Assembly (NCBI GenBank): GCA_002686445.1
Contig: NZCO01000022.1
Coordinates: 1 to 25,362 of the forward strand
Direction: 5' to 3'
Length of the DNA: 25,362 bases
From: a bacterium
Lineage (GTDB): Bacteria; Patescibacteriota; Andersenbacteria; UBA10190
Shown: positions 19,835-25,362 of the stretch, one piece after another
How the letters are laid out: the number at the start of each line of letters is the position of its first letter
Position numbering within the stretch: position 1 is the stretch's first letter
Position numbers and translations under genes: made by a program
The notes under the pieces: generated by a model
Told to the model about the DNA's origin: nothing
Databases searched by the model: none
The model's input: the letters and a program-made list of their open reading frames with translations, nothing else

Positions 19835-20013
19835 AGGCACTGTCTCAAAATAACTTGGACATATCTCGTTCAATATGTGCCGAGATAGGACTTTTACGAC
19901 CGAGCGAAACATAAGGCGTAACTTTGTTACGTTGAGTGTTTCGGGACGAAGTAAAAGTTATAGATTGGTGCATAGTGGGCGAGAGATGGGTAAGTTATTT
20001 TGAGACAGTGCCT
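19835..20013. mobile_element. 179-bp fold-back (MITE-like) element
   Basis: The first 22 bases (19835-19856, starting AGGCACTGTCTC) are the exact reverse complement of the last 22 (19992-20013). Inside, the two halves remain imperfectly complementary to the centre, where CGTAAC TTT GTTACG (19917-19931) forms the tip. Matches include ACTTTTAC/GTAAAAGT and CGAAACA/TGTTTCG. The centre of symmetry is at 19924, the exact midpoint. There is no coding capacity. Terminal repeats with no gene suggest a non-autonomous insertion-sequence derivative. A clear target duplication is not visible. Confidence 0.85.
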
Positions 20014-20060
20014 ACCATGTTGTTGTAGCGTAGAATACGGTACAGACATTGACCAGCGCC

Positions 20061-20510
20061 ATGCTTTCTATCATTCACACCTTCATCAGCTTGCCCTTCA
20101 GCATTGTGCTGGAAAACCCCGTGCTCATATTCATCAGCGCCGCTGTGTTTCATCTGTTTGCTGACTCCCTATTGCACTGGAATATCTATCCGCATGAGAT
20201 GAAGCGGTTCCCTGCATTGCTGATTGCCCTTGATGTAGTTGGTGGTCTGGCCGTGGCTATAGTCGTGTTCGGGAGCACTGCTTTTACCCTGCCGATCTTG
20301 GTCGCGATAGCTGGTGGAAATTTTCCTGATGCCCTGCATACCAGCTGGGATTTATTGCCAAAGCGAACAACGCGCCGGGCACCGCGCTGGGTCAAGTCCG
20401 CATTTGCCTTCCACAACGGCTTGCAGCACGAGACCTACGACGTCGCGCGCGGACTGGTCTGGCAGATTGTATTAGCGGTAATCGCCCTGCTAGTGATTAC
20501 TCTGGCTTGA
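20061..20510 (+). CDS. Small polytopic membrane protein with conserved-looking His/Asp
   Basis: 149 residues from the ATG at 20061; a TTG at 20049 would add four. Three or four membrane helices are evident (around VLIFISAAVFHLFADSLLHW, LLIALDVVGGLAVAIVVFG, PILVAIAGG and the C-terminal QIVLAVIALLVITLA). Polar residues cluster at helix ends: FHLFADSLLHWN, FPDALHTSWDLLP, FAFHNGLQHET. They could bind a metal, as in membrane hydrolases of the DUF457/YdjM kind, but the match is loose. The function is unknown. The gene overlaps the convergent AI-2E family gene by 14 bases. The fold-back element lies 47 bases upstream. Confidence 0.7.
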   Translation: MLSIIHTFISLPFSIVLENPVLIFISAAVFHLFADSLLHWNIYPHEMKRFPALLIALDVVGGLAVAIVVFGSTAFTLPILVAIAGGNFPDALHTSWDLLPKRTTRRAPRWVKSAFAFHNGLQHETYDVARGLVWQIVLAVIALLVITLA

Positions 20511-21516
20511 AGATATCGGACGCAACAGTATTGATCACAGTCGCCACAGGCACAGCAAAGATAATACCGACCACCCCGCCTAGGCGAACTCCGAGCAACA
20601 CGGCAATAATCGTAAACAAGGGTCGCAGGCCCACCGCCCGTTTCATAATATTCGGTATCAGCACGTGGCTTTCGATTTGCGCCACGATGATATAGAAAAC
20701 CAGCACAATGATGCCCAGCACAAACGATTGAGCTAGCGCCACAATGATGGCTGGAATAGCTGCAATGACTGGGCCGATCACCGGAATAAACTCCATCAGA
20801 CCGGCCAAGATACCGAGCAGCAAGGCATAAGGCACGCCCATAAACTGCAATCCCAGGCCGATAATCAAGCCGACTACTAGCCCTAGTACGAGCTGGCCAA
20901 GAAGCCAGCGACCAAGCCCGCGCTCGACGCGCTTAACCGCACGGTCAACATAGCGCCGATGCTCACGCGGAGTTACTAGACGAGCGAACTTTTTGAGAGC
21001 GTCTTTTTCAACAACCAAATATAGGGCAATCACAAAGACAAACAAGACGGTGAAGAAGCCACCAATCACGGTGCGGGTTCCGACGAATACATTGCGTCCC
21101 AGATTCGCTATGTCATTACTAAACTGTGACAACCCGTCTTGGAATGCCGCCACAACCTCAGTTTGATCGACCTGTATAGTCGGCACAAACGATAACAAAC
21201 TATCTACCACTCCCGGCAACGCCAACGCTAGCTGTTGGACCTGTTGTGATAGCGGTTGGATCATTAACCCAGCCACGCTTAGGCCCACTAACAGGACAAG
21301 TATATATACACCAATGACCGTAGCTGCGCGGGGAATTTTATACTTACCAAACCAGTCTGCTAGAGGCCCGAGTGCCGAGGCCACTATTACTGCCGCGAAC
21401 AGCATCATGACGACATTCCAGGCCACATACAAAAACCACAGGCCGAGCAGAATGATCAGTATGCGAAAAATAGTGCCTGTACCAATCTCAATTTTTTGGG
21501 CCGATCCACGTGTCAT
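20497..21516 (-). CDS. AI-2E family transporter (PerM-like permease)
   Basis: 339 residues with about eight membrane helices. Helix pairs occur near the N-terminus, then a long soluble segment (about 65-150, with QPLSQQVQQLALALPGVVDSLLSF), and then four to five helices near the C-terminus. The family-typical stretches GLMEFIPVIGPVIAAIPA and HVLIPNIMKRAVGLRPLFTI are clear. Members export quorum-sensing signals or act as Na+/H+ exchangers, and the substrate is unknown here. It is the last gene of the probable minus-strand operon, 32 bases after the M16 peptidase gene. It overlaps the convergent small membrane protein gene at its end. Confidence 0.9.
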   Translation of the reverse strand: MTRGSAQKIEIGTGTIFRILIILLGLWFLYVAWNVVMMLFAAVIVASALGPLADWFGKYKIPRAATVIGVYILVLLVGLSVAGLMIQPLSQQVQQLALALPGVVDSLLSFVPTIQVDQTEVVAAFQDGLSQFSNDIANLGRNVFVGTRTVIGGFFTVLFVFVIALYLVVEKDALKKFARLVTPREHRRYVDRAVKRVERGLGRWLLGQLVLGLVVGLIIGLGLQFMGVPYALLLGILAGLMEFIPVIGPVIAAIPAIIVALAQSFVLGIIVLVFYIIVAQIESHVLIPNIMKRAVGLRPLFTIIAVLLGVRLGGVVGIIFAVPVATVINTVASDIFKPE

Positions 21517-21548
21517 AGGAAAACGTAAGTGTTTACCTATACTATCGC

Positions 21549-22826
21549 CTATTTCAGTAGTTTCTCAAAGCGTCCTGCGGATTTCTGTGGACCGAGCAGC
21601 GCCAAGGCACGCTTTTTTGGGGCCAGTAGTTTCTGAGCCAAGCTCTGGACTTGTTTGGCCGTTACTTTATCAATCTGCTTCACTATTTCACCGGGTTTCA
21701 TCACCTTGCCCTTGAGAAGCTGCTGCATGCCACCAAAAATAGCGAGCGCGTTGGTCTCCTCTAGGCCAATGAGGAGCTGTCCGCGCAACATTTGCTTCGC
21801 CTTGTGTAGCTCCTCTTCTCCAACTGGCTCATCCATTGCACGATCATATTCTTCTAAAATCACCTTGAGCGCCTCTACTGCCTTATCGGTTCGCACGCCA
21901 GCCTGAGTTACGAAACTACCTGTATCAGTAAGCTCGTCCGTGTTCGTGCGCACTGCATAAGCCAGCCCCCGCCGCTCTCGCACTTGTAAAAAGAGGCGGC
22001 TACTCATGCCACCGCCTAGGACCGTAGCTAAGATGGCTGACGCCCAGCGGTCTTTACTGCCCATGGCTGGTCCTGGCACGCCGACCATGAGGTGTGTTTG
22101 ATCAAGCGATGGCCGCGCTTCATGAACTAACCGCTGCACGCTCTGCCGCTTCGGTGCGCTCTTAGGCCGTGTTGCCCTGCCATCCGAGAGCTTGGCGAAC
22201 AACTTGTTGAGCCTAACGGTCATTTGCTTCGGATTGAAGTTACCAGCTACAGCAATGACGGCATTGCCGGTGTGATAATGCTCACTGGTGTAGTTCACGA
22301 AGTCTTGCCGTTGCATCGCAGATACCGTTTCGGCCGTACCCGCTATGTCCCACCCAAGTGGGTGCTTGCCATACAACGCTTGCATCCATAACTGGTGCAC
22401 GTGACGCATTGGGTTTTCGGTGTACATCTTGATCTCCTCAATGATTACGCCCCGTTCGCGCTCTATCTCTTCGGCCGGAAACAATGGCTGCAGCAGAATG
22501 TCGGACACCACATCAGCCGCTCGATTAAGATGGGCCGCGGCTACTTTCACGTAATAGCCGGTATATTCCTCACTGGTAAACGCATTGAATTCACCACCGA
22601 CGTTATCAACAGCCTCGCTAATCTCCTTCGTGGTCGGCCGTTTACTGGTTCCCTTGAAAAACATATGCTCCAGGAAATGCGACAATCCAGATTGGCGCGG
22701 TGTCTCATAGCGAGAGCCAACACCAACCAATACCAGAAAGGTGACTGTCCCGCCGTCATCACTCGGCATTAAGACGGTCGACAAACCATTCTTAAGCTGC
22801 TTATTTTGGATACGAAAACTAGCCAT
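21549..22826 (-). CDS. M16 family zinc metallopeptidase
   Basis: 425 residues, a single-unit M16 peptidase of the processing-peptidase-beta type. The inverted zinc motif HFLEHMFFKGT (HxxEH, about residues 50-54) is intact. FNAFTSEEYTGYYVKV follows, and the third ligand Glu lies in ERGVIIEEIKMY, about 75 residues on, as required. The C-terminal half holds the R/Y-type substrate loop (GGGMSSRLFLQVRERRGLAYAV). No signal peptide is seen, so it should act in the cytoplasm unless exported by another route. It lies 18 bases after glyS and 32 bases before the AI-2E gene, consistent with one transcript. Confidence 0.93.
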   Translation of the reverse strand: MASFRIQNKQLKNGLSTVLMPSDDGGTVTFLVLVGVGSRYETPRQSGLSHFLEHMFFKGTSKRPTTKEISEAVDNVGGEFNAFTSEEYTGYYVKVAAAHLNRAADVVSDILLQPLFPAEEIERERGVIIEEIKMYTENPMRHVHQLWMQALYGKHPLGWDIAGTAETVSAMQRQDFVNYTSEHYHTGNAVIAVAGNFNPKQMTVRLNKLFAKLSDGRATRPKSAPKRQSVQRLVHEARPSLDQTHLMVGVPGPAMGSKDRWASAILATVLGGGMSSRLFLQVRERRGLAYAVRTNTDELTDTGSFVTQAGVRTDKAVEALKVILEEYDRAMDEPVGEEELHKAKQMLRGQLLIGLEETNALAIFGGMQQLLKGKVMKPGEIVKQIDKVTAKQVQSLAQKLLAPKKRALALLGPQKSAGRFEKLLK

Positions 22827-22844
22827 AAAAAAATACGTTAAGTA

Positions 22845-24158
22845 CTAAGACAATTTTTCTTGTAGAATCGCGGGCAGGTCCGCCAGCGGTACTCGTTCCT
22901 GCATCATCGTATCGCGCTCACGAATAGTAACCTGCTTATCTTCTAGCGACTCAAAATCAACTGTGACACAGTAGGGCGTACCGATTTCATCCTGGCGCCG
23001 GTACCGCTTACCGATTGACTGGGTAATGTCGTAATCAACACTGAAGTGCTCTCCCAGTTCATCCGCTAGCGGTTCTGCTATCTTCGTAAGTTCCTCCTTC
23101 TTGGACAATGGCAACACCGCTACCTTGTACGGCGCGGCCCAGGCCGGTAGACGCAGCACCGTTCGCGTTTCATCTTCCACTTTTTCTTCGGTGTACGCGG
23201 ATACTAGCATTGCCAGGAATGTGCGATTCACGCCAAAGGTTGGTTCAATGACGTGTGGGATGTACTGCTCACCAGTGTCCGGATCCGTGTAGGCCATGTC
23301 TTGACCGGAAGCCTCACCGTGACTGCTCAAATCAAAGTCAGTCCGATAAGCCAACCCATACAGTTCCTCCTGACCGAACGGAAAATCAAACTCGATATCA
23401 ACCGTCCGCTTTGAGTAGTGAGCCAAGTCGTCCCCGGCGATTTCAACCTCATGAAGACTGTCAGGCGCCATCCCACACAGAGCCGTCCAGTCTCGCATCT
23501 CTTGCAGCCACGCGTCGAAGTGCTCTTCCCAGGTGTCTGGATGTATAAAGTATTCAAGTTCCATTATGTCAAACTCGCGGGTGCGGAAAATAAAGTTGCC
23601 TGGAGTTATCTCATTTCTGAAGGCGTGTCCGATCTGAGCCACACCAAACGGGATGCGCTTACGTGACGTTTGCTGAATCAACGGCCAATCAACAAACATT
23701 CCCTGGGCTGTCTCCGGTCGTAGGTACACTTGCGCTGCCGCATCTTCCTTCGGACCAATAAATGTTCTAAACATCAGATTGAAGGCAGCCGGGTCCGTAA
23801 ACTGGCCGGATTCGCCACAGGACTCGCAGGCTTTGTCCGTATCAATGTGGTCAGCCCGAAAGCGAGTATGGCACTTCTTACACTCGACTAGCGGATCAGC
23901 GAACGTTTCTACGTGACCGCTGGCCTCCCACACTTTTGGATTCATTATCAGCGCGGTGTCCACGCCAACCATATCGCGACGTCGCTCCACAAATCGTTGC
24001 CACCAGGCTTGCTGAATGTTGTTCTTCAAGAGTGATCCCAGCGGACCATAGTCCCAGCTGTTCGCCAGCCCGCCATAAATATCAGAGCCCGGAAAGACAA
24101 AGCCACGCTGCTTCGCGAGACTCACTATCTGATCCATAGTCACTGCAGATTTGTTCAT
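22845..24158 (-). CDS. glyS: Glycyl-tRNA synthetase, single-chain class II type
   Basis: 437 residues, the alpha-2 homodimeric form rather than the alpha/beta type. It charges tRNA-Gly. The N-terminus has FVFPGSDIYGGLANSWDYGP and a zinc-finger-like insertion (CKKC...CESC, about residues 93-117). Class II motif 2 is GHAFRNEITPGNFIFRTREF and motif 3 lies in IPHVIEPTFGVNRTFLAM. The C-terminal anticodon-binding domain (VAVLPLSKKEELTKIAEPLA) is complete. It has no Shine-Dalgarno site and follows the basic-protein gene by 52 bases. Confidence 0.96.
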   Translation of the reverse strand: MNKSAVTMDQIVSLAKQRGFVFPGSDIYGGLANSWDYGPLGSLLKNNIQQAWWQRFVERRRDMVGVDTALIMNPKVWEASGHVETFADPLVECKKCHTRFRADHIDTDKACESCGESGQFTDPAAFNLMFRTFIGPKEDAAAQVYLRPETAQGMFVDWPLIQQTSRKRIPFGVAQIGHAFRNEITPGNFIFRTREFDIMELEYFIHPDTWEEHFDAWLQEMRDWTALCGMAPDSLHEVEIAGDDLAHYSKRTVDIEFDFPFGQEELYGLAYRTDFDLSSHGEASGQDMAYTDPDTGEQYIPHVIEPTFGVNRTFLAMLVSAYTEEKVEDETRTVLRLPAWAAPYKVAVLPLSKKEELTKIAEPLADELGEHFSVDYDITQSIGKRYRRQDEIGTPYCVTVDFESLEDKQVTIRERDTMMQERVPLADLPAILQEKLS

Positions 24159-24210
24159 AGATGCTTTAGCCTAGCATATACGACTGGCCGAGCAAGGCCT
24201 ATTGTGTGCT

Positions 24211-24825
24211 CTAGCCGCCTTCTTCGCGCAGCTTGTGCTTCATTTCTTTTATCTGACTCTCTCGGCCTTTCTGCAGCGTTCGTAACTCGCTTCGTTGTGC
24301 AACTCGCACCTTTTGCATTATCTTTCGTGCTGCCTTTCGCGCCAGTACCTTCTGGCGGTCCTCAGTCAGGCCACGCTTGCCCGGTCGCATGGACGCCGAG
24401 ATCTTATACTCCTTATATACATCAGCGTCCCGCTTCCGTAAGTCCATACGAATTTTTGTTGCCTGTCGCCGCTGTCGAGCCAGCATCTTACCCTTTTCTT
24501 TCATGAACTCATGAAAAATTTTCTTACGCTGTTTTTGATATGCCTTCATGTGGGTGCCACGACCGGTTAACACGTCCAGGGCGCTGGCCGGCGCTGTGGC
24601 CTTTTTCTTTCCGGAATTTGCTGGGCCAAAAAAGAGCGATGCGGCGTCTCGCTTTCCCGAGCCAAGTGTTGGATCGCCCCGCTTCCACTGCGTAGCTTGG
24701 TCACCACGCTTCACACCCTGCGCTCGTTGTGGGCCCTTGCGTTTCGAGCGACGTGAAGAAGCCCGCGAGTCTGGACTCAAAGATTTGCCTCCGCCACGAC
24801 TTCGAAAACGTAAGCCAATCGCCAT
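24211..24825 (-). CDS. Very basic, probably coiled-coil protein of unknown function
   Basis: 204 residues from the ATG at 24825, with GAGG close before it; a TTG at 24834 would add three. The first 95 residues are rich in Gly, Ser, Arg and Lys and look disordered (FRSRGGGKSLSPDSRASSRR). From THMKAYQKQRKKIFHEFMKE on, the chain is almost all helix, with Lys/Arg/Glu alternation suited to a coiled coil. It ends in KEMKHKLREEGG. Such composition fits nucleic-acid or ribosome association. No family is recognised. It lies between tgt and glyS in the same direction, so co-expression with translation genes is likely (inference). Confidence 0.68.
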   Translation of the reverse strand: MAIGLRFRSRGGGKSLSPDSRASSRRSKRKGPQRAQGVKRGDQATQWKRGDPTLGSGKRDAASLFFGPANSGKKKATAPASALDVLTGRGTHMKAYQKQRKKIFHEFMKEKGKMLARQRRQATKIRMDLRKRDADVYKEYKISASMRPGKRGLTEDRQKVLARKAARKIMQKVRVAQRSELRTLQKGRESQIKEMKHKLREEGG

Positions 24826-24871
24826 ATGCCTCAAGTATCCCGCAAGGCGCCCTCCTCCCGCAAGAGTGTAT

Positions 24872-25361
24872 TTATTCCTCTATCAACTCTCTCATCGCGG
24901 TGAAGAGCTCCAGGTAGAAGAAAATGTTGTTGAGCACAGCCAACCGATAACCGGAAGGTGGTTCGGTTCGCAGTAGATGGTGGACATAGCCCCTTGTGTA
25001 GGCTTTACCAATCGCTGGGTTGTTAGGTGCAAATACTTCACGGCTACTGGCATGCGATGCCTGCGAGATGTTAAAGGTTTCATACAGTTGCGCGGCGGTA
25101 ACTGGGCGCTCTGTGTCGGCCAAACAGGCACGGAGCTCATCGTGATTGAGATTACGATACAGTCTCCCGTGACGCGCATCACGAATTGGCAACACACAAT
25201 CAAAATGATCCACGCCGCGACGTACCGCCCGCACCACATCAACCGGAGATCCTGATCCCATGAGGTAGCGAGGCTTGTCCTCAGGTAAGTGGTCGACGGT
25301 GATAGCCACCCCTTCATCCATGCGTGAACCCGACGCGTCACGCAGCTCGCCGCCAATGCTA
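24872..25361 (-). CDS. tgt: tRNA-guanine transglycosylase, C-terminal part (cut by window edge), zinc site altered
   Basis: About 162 residues, continuing beyond the right edge. LPEDKPRYLMGSGSP and GVDHFDCVLPIRDARHG are hallmark Tgt segments; the Asp in FDCV is the catalytic nucleophile in the family. Tgt swaps guanine 34 for preQ1 or queuine in certain tRNAs. In the normal enzyme a CxCxxC cluster precedes RAYLHHL and binds zinc together with a His. Here the equivalent of the last motif is YTRGYVHHLL, but the preceding stretch (EVFAPNNPAIGKA) has no cysteine, and the region from RHG to HHL is about 20 residues longer than usual. A single Cys (LRACLAD) is present. It heads the minus-strand operon in this window. 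Confidence 0.85.
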   Translation of the reverse strand, partial: SIGGELRDASGSRMDEGVAITVDHLPEDKPRYLMGSGSPVDVVRAVRRGVDHFDCVLPIRDARHGRLYRNLNHDELRACLADTERPVTAAQLYETFNISQASHASSREVFAPNNPAIGKAYTRGYVHHLLRTEPPSGYRLAVLNNIFFYLELFTAMRELIEE

Positions 25362-25362
25362 T

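Overview
The window looks like a chromosomal piece of an uncultured, small-genome bacterium, most likely Patescibacteria/CPR (inference). The reasons are compact housekeeping genes (leuS, glyS, tatD, tgt, an M16 protease, an AI-2E exporter-type protein) beside lineage-specific surface proteins, a CPR-style LAGLIDADG endonuclease, and TGA used as a normal stop. Housekeeping genes often start with no visible Shine-Dalgarno site, and a few have a -10 hexamer six bases before the ATG, which suggests leaderless mRNAs. Promoters of the form TTGACA - 16/17 - TAnnnT recur.

Region 1 (1-2890) is AT-rich, unlike the roughly 50% GC remainder, and is organised as an integron. A tyrosine recombinase (2078-2890, +) reads away from an attI-like segment (about 2001-2060). 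From that segment two gene cassettes run leftwards on the minus strand: a nucleotidyltransferase-fold gene and a fold-type-II PLP enzyme. Each gene is followed by a foldable attC-like site with RYYYAAC/GTTRRRY-type cores. For both cassettes the first bases are the exact complement of the R'' core of the cassette's own attC, 8 and 9 bases at 600-1150 bp distance. That is the signature of circular cassette insertion. A third cassette begins at the left edge. The recombinase has Xer length and lacks the extra segment that defines canonical IntI proteins, so this may be an unusual compact integron.

Region 2 (2891-6317) holds a palindrome-rich spacer, a LAGLIDADG endonuclease, an MFS transporter and UDP-glucose dehydrogenase. 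Region 3 (6318-9780) is a row of exported-protein genes, most with their own promoter, Shine-Dalgarno site and intrinsic terminator: a pilin-like protein, two lipoproteins and a 51-residue peptide. The three larger proteins appear to share one repeated, undescribed domain. Region 4 (9777-14690) has a sugar-nucleotidyltransferase, a 1129-residue FG-GAP/FN3/PKD membrane-anchored surface protein and a small hypothetical gene.

Region 5 (14697-20013) carries leuS, an acyl-carrier-like protein with an insertion, a divergent ARPP-1-like protein, tatD, and a 179-bp fold-back element inserted two bases upstream of the tatD ATG. Region 6 (20061-25362) has a small membrane protein convergent with a probable five-gene minus-strand operon: tgt (partial, apparently lacking the usual Cys zinc ligands), a very basic protein, glyS, an M16 peptidase and an AI-2E family permease.
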